The notes under the pieces are model-generated. The model worked only from the letters and a program-made list of their open reading frames with translations. It was not told where the DNA came from and made no database searches. From QHCA01 sp038237645 (GTDB taxonomy: Bacteria; Actinomycetota; Actinomycetes; Mycobacteriales; QHCA01): a stretch of 26,162 nucleotides of DNA. Positions 1 through 7,679 of this stretch are shown here, piece after piece. Where the stretch lies: assembly GCA_038237645.1 (NCBI GenBank), contig JBBRYN010000051.1, forward strand, positions 1-26,162, given 5' to 3'. How positions within the stretch are numbered: position 1 is the first letter of the stretch; each line of letters begins with the position of its first letter. Made by a program: the position numbers and the translations under genes.

Positions 1-132
1 ATCGAGCGAAGCGAGGAGCGGAGCGAGTTGAGAGTGGGCGAGTGAGCATCGAGCGAAGCGAGGAGCGGAGCGAGTTGAGAGTGGGCGAGTGAGCATCGAG
101 CGAAGCGAAGCGAGGAGCGGAGCGAGTTGAGA
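1..132. repeat. 47-bp tandem repeat, about 2.8 copies
   Basis: Positions 1-47 and 48-94 are identical 47-bp units. A third, partial copy (95-132) carries a 5-bp internal insertion (an extra GCGAA) and then diverges at 133. The unit is itself built from GAGCG/GCGAA/GCGAG pentamer-like blocks. The unit length is not a multiple of three and contains stops, so it is not coding. The array starts at the window edge and may extend further left. It lies directly upstream of the nuoA ribosome-binding site. Confidence 0.9.
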
Positions 133-174
133 CTAGTGTCTGTGCCAGCGCAACGGGCGGGGAGGTGATCGGTG

Positions 175-546
175 ATGCGGGGCTATTTCGCCGGTTACGT
201 CACCCTCGGCGTGCTGCTCCTGGTTGGCGTCGGTTTCGTCGTGGCTGGCCTGGGCGCCAACTGGGTTCTCCGGCCGCACCGGCCGACCCGCGAGAAGCTG
301 GCGACCTACGAGTGCGGGGTCGACCCGGTCGGTCCGGATTGGGTGCAGACCCAGATCCGCTATTACGTCTTCGCCTTCCTCTACGTCATCTTCGCGGTCG
401 AGTCGGTGTTCCTGTTTCCCTGGGCGACGATCTTCGCGCGGCCGGGATTCGGCCGCGGGGCGCTCGTCGAGATGGGACTGTTCATCGCGTTCCTGGCCGT
501 CGGGCTGCTCTACGCCTGGCGCAAGGCGGTGCTGACGTGGACCTGA
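175..546 (+). CDS. nuoA: NADH-quinone oxidoreductase subunit A (NuoA)
   Basis: Small membrane subunit of respiratory complex I, helping join the membrane arm to the peripheral arm. The 123-residue product has three hydrophobic helices. It carries the family signature around YECGVDPVG, with the conserved Cys in the loop after helix 1, and then a motif of the form RYYVFAFLYVIFAVESVFLFPW. An ideal Shine-Dalgarno, GGAGGTGAT (161-169), sits 9 nt before the ATG at 175; a GTG at 172 is an alternative start one codon upstream. It is the first gene of the nuo operon and its 3' end overlaps nuoB by 10 nt. Length is normal for NuoA. Confidence 0.95.
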   Translation: MRGYFAGYVTLGVLLLVGVGFVVAGLGANWVLRPHRPTREKLATYECGVDPVGPDWVQTQIRYYVFAFLYVIFAVESVFLFPWATIFARPGFGRGALVEMGLFIAFLAVGLLYAWRKAVLTWT

Positions 547-1070
547 ACCCCGTGCTGCCCGACCCGATCAAGTTCGTCCTCAACTGGGGCCGGCGCTATT
601 CCTTGTGGGTCTTCAACTTCGGGCTGGCCTGCTGCGCGATCGAGTTCATCGCCACGTCCATGGCCCGGCACGACTTCATCCGGCTGGGCGTGATCCCGTT
701 CGCCCACGGCCCCCGCCAGGCCGATCTCATGGTGGTGTCCGGCACGGTGACGGACAAGATGGCGCCGGCGGTCCGGCGGCTCTACGAGCAGATGCCCGAG
801 CCGAAGTACGTCATCTCCTTCGGTGCCTGCTCCAACTGCGGCGGCCCCTACTGGGACTCCTACAGCGTGACCAAGGGCGTCGACCAGTTGATCCCGGTCG
901 ACGTCTACGTGCCGGGCTGCCCACCGCGGCCGGAGTCGCTGCTACAAGGCATCCTGCGGCTGCAGGAGAAGATCGGCGGCGAGGCGGTGTCGCTGAAGGG
1001 CGGCTCGCGGCCCGGGCCGACCGTACTGACCGCGCCGCTGCTGCGGCCGCCGTCCGGTACGCCCCGATGA
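537..1070 (+). CDS. nuoB: NADH-quinone oxidoreductase subunit B (NuoB)
   Basis: Peripheral-arm subunit that holds the terminal [4Fe-4S] cluster N2, the last electron carrier before quinone. The 177-residue product shows the cluster ligands: the tandem Cys pair at 32-33 (LACCAIEF), Cys98 in GACSNCGG and Cys128 in PGCPPRPE. An additional Cys101 lies in the second motif. The start is the GTG at 537 inside the end of nuoA, which places the usual NuoB N-terminus (DLNPVLPDPIKFVLNWGR) at the protein start; longer in-frame readings upstream are out-of-frame translation of nuoA. The gene ends in an ATGA overlap with nuoC. Its usual partner NuoD is not encoded here. Confidence 0.96.
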   Translation: MDLNPVLPDPIKFVLNWGRRYSLWVFNFGLACCAIEFIATSMARHDFIRLGVIPFAHGPRQADLMVVSGTVTDKMAPAVRRLYEQMPEPKYVISFGACSNCGGPYWDSYSVTKGVDQLIPVDVYVPGCPPRPESLLQGILRLQEKIGGEAVSLKGGSRPGPTVLTAPLLRPPSGTPR

Positions 1071-1855
1071 CCATCGGGGACATCTTGGCGGCGGAGTTGG
1101 GGCCGGACGCCACCGCGTCGCAGACCTTCGGCGAGGTCACCGTCGACGTGCCCGCCGCCCGTTGGGTGCAGGCGGTCGGCGCGGCCCGTGACCTGCTCGG
1201 CTGCCGGTATTTCGACTGGCTGTCGGCGGTCGACGAGTTGGCCGACGGCTACTCCGTCGTCTGCCATCTGTGGTCGGTCGAGCGGCGGCACGGCCTGCTG
1301 CTACGGACCCGCGTACCGGTCACGGATCCGCACCTGGCCAGCCTGACCGGGTTGTTCGCCGGGGCGGCCTGGCACGAGCGGGAAACGTTCGAGATGTTCG
1401 GGGTGACCTTCGACGGCCATCCCAACCTGGTGCCGCTGTTGCTGCCGGACGGCTTCGAGGGTCACCCGCTGCGCAAGGAGTTCGTCCTCGCCTCCCGGGT
1501 CGCCAAGGAGTGGCCCGGGGCGCGCGAGCCCGGGGAGAGCGCGGCCGGCGGGCCGGTCCGCCGCCGGATGCGGCCGCCGGGCGTCCCCGACCCCGCCGAC
1601 TGGGGTCCCGAGGCCATCCGCCCCGCCGCCCCGCCCGCTCCCGACCAAGCTCCGGGCAAGGTCGGCCCAGCTATCACCGGACCGACTCCGCCCGGATCAC
1701 CGGAGCCGGCACCGGAGGCTGGGGCGCCGGAGTCAGGGTCGGCCGGGCCGCCGACCGCGCCCCGCCGGGGCCGGCACGCGGCCCCCGATGAGGACGACCT
1801 CGGCTCGCCGCCGGTCGCCCCGCCGCCGCCGACAGCCCCCCGAGGCCCGCAGTGA
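1067..1855 (+). CDS. nuoC: NADH-quinone oxidoreductase subunit C with proline-rich tail
   Basis: The 30-kDa peripheral subunit of complex I. Of 262 residues, the first ~150 are the NuoC domain, with the diagnostic ERETFEMFGVTFDGHP (104-119) and GHPLRKEF (132-139). Residues ~150-262 form a low-complexity Pro/Ala/Gly/Glu-rich tail with no recognisable fold. It is a stand-alone NuoC, not a NuoCD fusion: after the NuoC signature there is no NuoD sequence before the stop. The start is the ATG in the ATGA overlap with nuoB, and the gene ends in a GTGA overlap with nuoH. In a canonical operon nuoD, E, F and G would follow at this point; here nuoH follows directly. Confidence 0.93.
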   Translation: MTIGDILAAELGPDATASQTFGEVTVDVPAARWVQAVGAARDLLGCRYFDWLSAVDELADGYSVVCHLWSVERRHGLLLRTRVPVTDPHLASLTGLFAGAAWHERETFEMFGVTFDGHPNLVPLLLPDGFEGHPLRKEFVLASRVAKEWPGAREPGESAAGGPVRRRMRPPGVPDPADWGPEAIRPAAPPAPDQAPGKVGPAITGPTPPGSPEPAPEAGAPESGSAGPPTAPRRGRHAAPDEDDLGSPPVAPPPPTAPRGPQ

Positions 1856-2835
1856 TCCCGGCGGGCCTGCCGGCCTGGGCGGAGATCGCCGTGCGGGTGC
1901 TGGCCGTGCTGGCCGCCTTCCTGGTGCTGCCGCTCGTGGTCGGCCAGATGGAGCACAAGGCGATGGCGCACATGCAGTCGCGGCTGGGCCCGATGTACGC
2001 CGGCGCCTTCCACGGCTGGGCACAGCTGATCGCCGACGGCGTGAAGTTCGTACAGAAGGAGGACGTCACCCCGGCGGCCGCCGACCGCACGGTGTTCAAG
2101 CTGGCACCGGCCGTCGGGCTGCTGCCGTACCTGCTGGTGCTCGTCGCGATCCCGCTCGGGCCGCGCGGCCTGGTCGCCCAGCCGCTCGACATCGGGCTGT
2201 TCTTCGTGCTGGCCATCGCCGGGGTCGGCGTCATCGGGATGCTGATGGCGGCCTGGGCCAGTGCCAACAAGTTCTCCCTGCTCGGCGGGATGCGCGGCGC
2301 CGCGCAGTTGCTGGCCTACGAGCTTCCGCTGCTGCTCGCCGCGGCCAGCGTGGCGATGGCCGCCGGCACGCTTTCCCTGCCGGGCATCGTGGCGGCCTGG
2401 CGGCCGTGGTGGCTGCTCTGGCAGGCGCCGGCGATGCTGGTGTTCTTCGTCTCCGGGCTGGCCGAGATCCGCCGGCCACCGTTCGACATGCCGCTGGCCG
2501 AGTCGGAGTTGGTGTTCGGCTACCTGACGGAATACACCGGCCTGCGCTTCGCCCTGTTCCTGCTGGCGGAATACGCCGGCATCATCGTGGTCAGCGCGCT
2601 CACCACGGTGCTGTTCCTCGGCGGCTGGAAGGGGCCCTTCGCCGACGAGCAGCTCGGCTGGCTGTGGACGCTGGTCAAGGTGTTCGCCGTGTCCTTCGTC
2701 GTCATCTGGGTGCGGGTCTCCTACCCGCGGCTGCGCGAGGACCAGTTGCAGCGGCTCGCCTGGCTCTACCTCGTGCCGATCGCGCTGGCGCAGCTTGCGA
2801 TCACCGGTGTGGTGCGGTTGGGGGTGCACCAGTGA
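1852..2835 (+). CDS. nuoH: NADH-quinone oxidoreductase subunit H (NuoH)
   Basis: Membrane subunit that forms the quinone-entry chamber together with NuoB and NuoD and begins the proton-transfer chain. The 327-residue polytopic protein, with about eight hydrophobic segments, contains the family loops: MEHKAMAHMQSRLGP near residue 31, the acidic segment ADGVKFVQKEDVTP, and EIRRPPFDMPLAESELV followed by TEYTGLRFALFLLAEYA. The GTG start overlaps the nuoC stop by 4 nt and the stop overlaps the nuoI start in the same way, so translation should be coupled. Length is normal for the family. Confidence 0.96.
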   Translation: MIPAGLPAWAEIAVRVLAVLAAFLVLPLVVGQMEHKAMAHMQSRLGPMYAGAFHGWAQLIADGVKFVQKEDVTPAAADRTVFKLAPAVGLLPYLLVLVAIPLGPRGLVAQPLDIGLFFVLAIAGVGVIGMLMAAWASANKFSLLGGMRGAAQLLAYELPLLLAAASVAMAAGTLSLPGIVAAWRPWWLLWQAPAMLVFFVSGLAEIRRPPFDMPLAESELVFGYLTEYTGLRFALFLLAEYAGIIVVSALTTVLFLGGWKGPFADEQLGWLWTLVKVFAVSFVVIWVRVSYPRLREDQLQRLAWLYLVPIALAQLAITGVVRLGVHQ

Positions 2836-3404
2836 GCGGCCTGCCCGGCAGCGGCCTCGCCCGGGGGCTGGCGATCACGCTGCGCACCATGACGCAGCGC
2901 TCGCACACCCGGCAGTATCCCGACGACCTGCCCGACCTGCCACCGCGCAGTCGCGGCGTCATCGCGCTGTTCGACGAAAACTGCACCGTGTGCATGCTCT
3001 GCGCCCGCGAATGCCCCGACTGGTGCATCTACATCGACTCGCACAAGGAGACCATCCAGGTCGAGGGCGCGGCCCGGCCGCGGTCGCGCAACGTGCTCGA
3101 CCGCTTTGCGATCGACTTCGCGCTGTGCATGTACTGCGGCATCTGCATCGAGGTGTGCCCGTTCGACGCGCTGTTCTGGTCGCCGGAGTTCGAGTACGCA
3201 GAGTACGACATCGGCGAGCTGACCCACGAGAAGGAGCGGCTGCGGGAGTGGATGTGGACTGTCCCGCCGCCACCGGCCCTCGACCCGCTGGCGGCCCCGT
3301 CCAAAGAGCTCCTCGCGGCGAACGCGCTGGATATCGCCGCAGCCGAGGAGCCGGCAGCCGGCCGGCCGGCGGCAGACCGCGACCCCCCCGAGGGGCCGCG
3401 GTGA
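2832..3404 (+). CDS. nuoI: NADH-quinone oxidoreductase subunit I (NuoI), 2x[4Fe-4S]
   Basis: Ferredoxin-like peripheral subunit carrying clusters N6a and N6b, which pass electrons to N2 in NuoB. The 190-residue product has two complete CxxCxxCxxxCP motifs: Cys51, 54, 57, 61 and Cys99, 102, 105, 109. The spacing and the following acidic region (FEYAEYDIGELTHEKERL) match bacterial NuoI. The C-terminal ~45 residues are Ala/Pro-rich and probably disordered. The GTG start overlaps the nuoH stop (GTGA) and the gene ends in another GTGA overlap with nuoJ. NuoG and NuoF, which would normally feed electrons to this subunit, are missing from the operon. Confidence 0.95.
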   Translation: MSGLPGSGLARGLAITLRTMTQRSHTRQYPDDLPDLPPRSRGVIALFDENCTVCMLCARECPDWCIYIDSHKETIQVEGAARPRSRNVLDRFAIDFALCMYCGICIEVCPFDALFWSPEFEYAEYDIGELTHEKERLREWMWTVPPPPALDPLAAPSKELLAANALDIAAAEEPAAGRPAADRDPPEGPR

Positions 3405-3913
3405 CAGCGCAGGACGTCGTCTTCGCGCTGCTCGGCGTGATCGCGATCGGCAGCGCCCTGCTCGTCGTGACCACCCGCAACGTCGTACGCGCCGCGCTGT
3501 GGCTGGTCGTCACCTTCGGCGCGGTGGCCGGGTGCTACCTGGTGCTGACCGCCGAGCTGGTCGCCTGGGTCCAGGTGCTGATCTACGTCGGTGCGATCGT
3601 GGTCCTGCTGCTCTTCGGCGTGATGCTCACCCGCGCCCCGATCGGCCCGATGAACCAGGTCGACTCGGGCAACCGGCCGGTGGCCATGCTGATCGGGTCT
3701 GCCACTGCGGCCACGCTGGTCACCCTGGTGCTGCAGGCATTCCGGTCGGCGTTCGTCCACCTCGACCGGCCGGGCACGGCGGGCGTGCTGGGCGCTGCGG
3801 TCTTCCGTACCTGGGTGCTGCCCTTCGAGCTGCTCTCCGTGCTGCTGCTGGCCGCCCTGGTCGGCGCGATCACCCTCACCCGGCCGAGTGTCGGCACGGC
3901 CGGGAGCCGCTGA
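3401..3913 (+). CDS. nuoJ: NADH-quinone oxidoreductase subunit J (NuoJ)
   Basis: Membrane subunit of complex I next to NuoK and NuoA. The 170-residue hydrophobic protein has about five membrane segments. The family-defining stretch is TRNVVRAALWLVVTFGAVAG followed by ELVAWVQVLIYVGAIVVLLLFGVML, the kinked third helix region of NuoJ. The start is the GTG overlapping the nuoI stop by 4 nt; the nuoK start lies 1 nt after its stop. Length fits the family. Confidence 0.95.
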   Translation: MTAQDVVFALLGVIAIGSALLVVTTRNVVRAALWLVVTFGAVAGCYLVLTAELVAWVQVLIYVGAIVVLLLFGVMLTRAPIGPMNQVDSGNRPVAMLIGSATAATLVTLVLQAFRSAFVHLDRPGTAGVLGAAVFRTWVLPFELLSVLLLAALVGAITLTRPSVGTAGSR

Positions 3914-3914
3914 C

Positions 3915-4241
3915 GTGCACCTCGCGCTGCCGGTCGTGCTTGCCGCGCTGCTGTTCGGCATCGGCGTCTACGGCGTCCTCGCCCGCCGCAACGCCGTCCT
4001 CGTGCTGATGGCCGTCGAGCTGATGCTCAACGCGGTCAACATCAACCTGGTCGCCTTCGACGTCTGGCTACGCGACACCGTGCACGCCGGGCAGTCCCTG
4101 ACGCTGTTCGTGATCGCCCTCGCCGCGGCCGAGGTGGGCATCGGCCTGGCCATCGTGCTGCAGGTCTACCGGCTGCGGACCACCGTGGCCATCGACGATC
4201 TCGACCAGTTGGCGGAGCCACCGCAGGAGGCGAAGCGGTGA
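3915..4241 (+). CDS. nuoK: NADH-quinone oxidoreductase subunit K (NuoK)
   Basis: Small antiporter-like membrane subunit of complex I. The 108-residue protein has three hydrophobic helices. VLMAVELMLNAVNINLVAF carries the conserved membrane Glu, and a second conserved acidic helix contains LAAAEVGIGLAIVLQVYR. I chose the GTG at 3915, 1 nt after the nuoJ stop, because GGGAG (3902-3906) lies at a good distance. An in-frame GTG at 3888, inside nuoJ, has no ribosome site and would add nine non-conserved residues. The stop overlaps the nuoL start (GTGA). Confidence 0.94.
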   Translation: MHLALPVVLAALLFGIGVYGVLARRNAVLVLMAVELMLNAVNINLVAFDVWLRDTVHAGQSLTLFVIALAAAEVGIGLAIVLQVYRLRTTVAIDDLDQLAEPPQEAKR

Positions 4242-6097
4242 TCGCCGTGGGTTGGCTGGTGCTCGCGCTGCCGTTCGTCGCCGCGGTGGCCGGCTTCGGC
4301 CTCCGGCACACGGCTCGGCGCCCCGCCGCCGTACTGGCCGTCTCGGCGACCGGCGTAGCGACCGTACTGTCCATTGTGGCCGCGTCTGCGACAGCCACCA
4401 GGGGGCCCGTTCCGAGCGCGAACGGGGTCGGCCTGGCGTCCTTCGGCGCCCTGCAGGTGCATGCCGGGCTGCGGCTCGACGGCCTGGCCGCGGTGGTGGC
4501 CGTCGCGGTGTGCGTCGTCGCCCTGCTGGTCCAGGTCTATTCGGTGGCCTACCTGCGCGGTGATGACACCTATCCCCGCTACGCCGCCGAGGTCTCGCTG
4601 TTCACCGCGGCGATGCTCGACGTGGCGCTCGCCGCGGACCTGATCCAGTTGCTCGTCGGCTGGGAGGTCATGGGCATCTGCTCCTACCTGCTGATCGGGC
4701 ACTACCGCGATCTGCCGGAGGCGCGCCCGGCGGCGGTCAAGGCGTTCCTGGTGACCCGGGTCGGCGACGTGGGCTTTCTGCTCGGGGTGCTGACGCTCGG
4801 CGCAGGAGTCGGCTCGTTCGACATCGGTACGGTGATCGCGCGGGCGGGGAGCCTGCCCACGACGACGCTGGTGACGGCTTGCCTGCTGCTGCTGCTCGGG
4901 GTGGTCGGCAAGAGCGCGCAGTTCCCGCTGCACACCTGGTTGCCCGACGCGATGGCCGGGCCGACGCCGATCAGCGCGCTCATCCATGCCGCCACCATGG
5001 TCGTCGCCGGGATCTATGTCGTCGCGCGGCTGTATCCGGCCTTCCGCGTTGATGCGGTGCCGCTGGCGGTTCTGGGCGTCGTCGCGGCGATCACCATGCT
5101 GCTCGGCGCGCTGGCTGCCCTCGGCCAGGACGACCTCAAGCGGGTGCTGGCCTGGTCGACGGTGAGCCAGATCGCCTACCTGAGCGGCGCGCTCGCGGTC
5201 GGCGCGCCGGTGGCCGCGATCTTCCACCTGCTGACCCACGCCGCCTTCAAGGCACTGCTGTTCCTGGCCGCCGGTTGCGTGCTGCACGCCACCGGTGAGG
5301 TGTTGATGTCCCGGATGGGTGGGCTGCGGCGCCGCCTGCCGCTGACGTTCTGGACCATGACACTCGGCCTGGCCGCCCTGGTCGGGCTGCCGCCGGCGGC
5401 CGGGTTCTTCTCCAAGGACGCCGTGCTCGGCGGGGCTTACGAAGCGGCGCGCGGGCACGGCGGCGGCCCGGCCTGGGTCGGCTGGCTGGTGCTGGTCGCC
5501 GGCCTGCTCACCGTGGTGCTGACCGCGGCCTACGCGACCCGGCTCTGGCTGCGCACCTTCTTCGGCCCGGTCGCCGAGCCCGCGCCGGGCCAGCAGCGGT
5601 GGACCGTGCGCGAGCCGTGCTGGATCATGACCGGGCCGCTGGTCGTGCTGGCGGCGCCCACCGTCCTGCTCGGCTTCGCCGGCCTGCGCCCCCAGTGGCT
5701 GCCCGCCTGGCTCGGCGAGCCCGGTGTTTCCGTACGGCCGGTGGCCGGTATGGCGCTGGTGTCCCTGGGCCTGTCGGCGGCCGGCATCGCGTGGGTGGTC
5801 CTGACCTGGCGCCGCGCCCCGGCCGCGGACCCGGTGCCGGCCGTGCCGCTGCTGGCCCGGGCGTTCTACCTGGACGACGTGCAGGACCTGCTCGTCGTAC
5901 GCCCGTACCGGCTGCTGGCCCGCATCGTCACCGCCGCCGACTCCGGCCTCGTCGACGGCGCGGTCGAAGGCACCGGTGCAGGCGCGGGGGTGCTGTCCGG
6001 GCGGCTCAGCCGCCTGCAGAGCGGCAACGTGCAGGCCTACGCGACCGGCGTGCTGGCCGCTGCCGTGGTCCTCGCGCTGGCGGCGGTGCTGCTGTGA
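4238..6097 (+). CDS. nuoL: NADH-quinone oxidoreductase subunit L (NuoL)
   Basis: Distal antiporter-like proton pump of complex I, bearing the long lateral helix at its C-terminus. The 619-residue polytopic protein has the Mrp-type core: LLVGWEVMGICSYLLIG with the key Glu, GKSAQFPLHTWLPDAM with the pumping Lys and the TWLPDAM loop, and DDLKRVLAWSTVSQIAYL. The GTG start is preceded by AGGAGG (4225-4230) inside nuoK. The 3' end contains a small tandem duplication: GTGCTGCTGTGA, which includes the stop codon, is followed 2 nt later by a second copy. Length matches normal NuoL (about 610 residues). Confidence 0.97.
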   Translation: MIAVGWLVLALPFVAAVAGFGLRHTARRPAAVLAVSATGVATVLSIVAASATATRGPVPSANGVGLASFGALQVHAGLRLDGLAAVVAVAVCVVALLVQVYSVAYLRGDDTYPRYAAEVSLFTAAMLDVALAADLIQLLVGWEVMGICSYLLIGHYRDLPEARPAAVKAFLVTRVGDVGFLLGVLTLGAGVGSFDIGTVIARAGSLPTTTLVTACLLLLLGVVGKSAQFPLHTWLPDAMAGPTPISALIHAATMVVAGIYVVARLYPAFRVDAVPLAVLGVVAAITMLLGALAALGQDDLKRVLAWSTVSQIAYLSGALAVGAPVAAIFHLLTHAAFKALLFLAAGCVLHATGEVLMSRMGGLRRRLPLTFWTMTLGLAALVGLPPAAGFFSKDAVLGGAYEAARGHGGGPAWVGWLVLVAGLLTVVLTAAYATRLWLRTFFGPVAEPAPGQQRWTVREPCWIMTGPLVVLAAPTVLLGFAGLRPQWLPAWLGEPGVSVRPVAGMALVSLGLSAAGIAWVVLTWRRAPAADPVPAVPLLARAFYLDDVQDLLVVRPYRLLARIVTAADSGLVDGAVEGTGAGAGVLSGRLSRLQSGNVQAYATGVLAAAVVLALAAVLL

Positions 6098-6121
6098 CCG
6101 TGCTGCTGTGAGGGGGCCGGC

Positions 6122-7669
6122 GTGATCCTGCTCGCGGTGTTGCTGTTGCCGGCGTTGGGTGCCGTGGGGCTCGCCCTGCTCCCCGCTCGATTCGACCGGG
6201 CCGCGCGGCTGGCAGGCGTTGCGGTGACCGGCCTCACGCTCCTGGTCAGCCTCGGCCTGCTGGCCGGCCGCTCGCCGGGTGAGCCGGGCGACTGGCAGCG
6301 CTTCGACCTGCCGTGGGTGCCGGCGATCGGCCTGCGGTTTCACCTCGGCGTCGACGGGATCAGCCTTCCCCTCGTCGTGCTCACAGCGCTGCTGACCTTC
6401 TTGTGCGCCGCCCACACCCTGCACACCCTGCCGGCGCCGGGCCGGGCCGGCACCATGCTCGCCCTCGTGCTGGTGCTCGAGGTCGGCATGATGGGCACCT
6501 TCCTGGCCCGCGACCTGCTGCTGTTCTTCATCTTCTTCGAGGTCGTCCTCGCGCCGATGTACTTCCTGATCGCGGTCTGGGGCGGCCCCGGGGCGCGTCG
6601 TGCCGCGACCAAGTTCGTGCTCTACACCCTGCTCGGCTCGGCGCTGCTGCTCGTCGGCCTGCTCACGGTCTATGCCGCCACCGGCACGCTGGACATGGTC
6701 GCGCTGACCGCCCGGCACGGCGCCGGGATCGCCCACTCGACCCAGGCGGCGGCGTTCCTGCTGATCTTCGCCGGCCTCGCGGTCAAGAGTCCACTGTGGC
6801 CGGTGCACACCTGGCTGCCGGACGCGCACACGGAGGCGCCCACCGTCGGGTCGGTGCTGCTGGCCGGTGTGCTGCTCAAGATGGGGACCTACGGCCTGAT
6901 CCGGGTGGCGCTGCCGATCGTGCCCGCCGGTGCGCAGCGGTTTGCCCCGCTGCTGGCCGTACTCGCCGTCGCCGGCATCATCGTCGGCACGCTGTGCTGC
7001 TTCACCCAGACCGACCTCAAGCGACTCGTCGCCTACTCCAGCGTCGGCCACATGGGCTTCGTGCTGCTCGCGCTGTCCACTCTCAGCGAGGTCGGCGTGC
7101 AGGCGGCGTTGTACGGCAACATCGCCCACGGGGTGATCACATCGCTGCTCTTCTTTGCGGTCGGCGGCCTCAAGGACCGGTTCGGCAGCAGCGAGATGGC
7201 CGCCATCGGTGGCGGGCTCGGCGTCCGGGCCCGCGGGCTCGGCGCGGTGCTGCTGCTCGCGTCGATCGCCAGCCTCGGCCTGCCCGGTCTGGCCGGTTTC
7301 TGGGGGGAGGCGTTCGCCGTGCTGGCCGCCTACCGGCCGGCGCCGACCCTGCCCCGCGGGCTGTTCCTCACCCTCGCCGTGATCGCCGCCGTCGGGGCGG
7401 CCCTGGCCGCAGCCTACTTCCTGCGGATGCTGCGAGTCCTTGTCGTGGGTCCAGTGGTGGGTCCAGTTGCGGGCCCAGTAGCGCGCCCGGGCGCGGGTCC
7501 GGTTGCACCGCACGGGTCCGCGCCCACCGTCGCCGACGTCACGCCGGTGGAATGGCTGGCCTGGGCGCCGCTGGCCCTGCTGGCCGTCGTCCTCGGCGGG
7601 TATCCGGCGGCCGTCCTCGGTGTCACCCGGCCGGCGGTCGCCTTGCTGGTGAAGGCGTTGCCGGGATGA
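6122..7669 (+). CDS. nuoM: NADH-quinone oxidoreductase subunit M (NuoM)
   Basis: Second antiporter-like proton-pumping subunit. The 515-residue polytopic protein has the NuoM core: LLFFIFFEVVLAPMYFLIAV with the conserved Glu, VKSPLWPVHTWLPDAHTEAP with the pumping Lys, and TDLKRLVAYSSVGHMGFV. The GTG start has a GAGGGGG ribosome site at 6110-6116. A run of Gly-Pro-Val repeats (residues ~442-464) sits in a loop between the last membrane helices and is encoded by a 12-bp minisatellite. Otherwise length and order fit the family. nuoN starts 10 nt after the stop. Confidence 0.97.
   Translation: MILLAVLLLPALGAVGLALLPARFDRAARLAGVAVTGLTLLVSLGLLAGRSPGEPGDWQRFDLPWVPAIGLRFHLGVDGISLPLVVLTALLTFLCAAHTLHTLPAPGRAGTMLALVLVLEVGMMGTFLARDLLLFFIFFEVVLAPMYFLIAVWGGPGARRAATKFVLYTLLGSALLLVGLLTVYAATGTLDMVALTARHGAGIAHSTQAAAFLLIFAGLAVKSPLWPVHTWLPDAHTEAPTVGSVLLAGVLLKMGTYGLIRVALPIVPAGAQRFAPLLAVLAVAGIIVGTLCCFTQTDLKRLVAYSSVGHMGFVLLALSTLSEVGVQAALYGNIAHGVITSLLFFAVGGLKDRFGSSEMAAIGGGLGVRARGLGAVLLLASIASLGLPGLAGFWGEAFAVLAAYRPAPTLPRGLFLTLAVIAAVGAALAAAYFLRMLRVLVVGPVVGPVAGPVARPGAGPVAPHGSAPTVADVTPVEWLAWAPLALLAVVLGGYPAAVLGVTRPAVALLVKALPG
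7445..7504 (+). repeat. 12-bp minisatellite inside nuoM
   Basis: Five imperfect 12-bp units, the first two nearly identical (GTGGGTCCAGTG, GTGGGTCCAGTT), encode VGPV, VGPV, AGPV, ARPG, AGPV. The repeat keeps frame because its period is a multiple of three. It lies in a predicted loop between hydrophobic helices near the C-terminus of NuoM. Confidence 0.85.
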
Positions 7670-7679
7670 GGCGGCAAGG

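Noticed and set aside
1..132. CRISPR array
   Set aside because: The units are contiguous, with no unique spacers between them, and no cas genes are present.
165..1070. NuoB with a ~125-residue N-terminal extension
   Set aside because: The extra part is Arg/Pro-rich out-of-frame translation of nuoA; NuoB similarity starts at the GTG at 537.
1462..2829. 455-residue minus-strand frame across nuoC-nuoH
   Set aside because: Antisense shadow with the same low-complexity composition and no ribosome site; the plus strand is clearly nuo.
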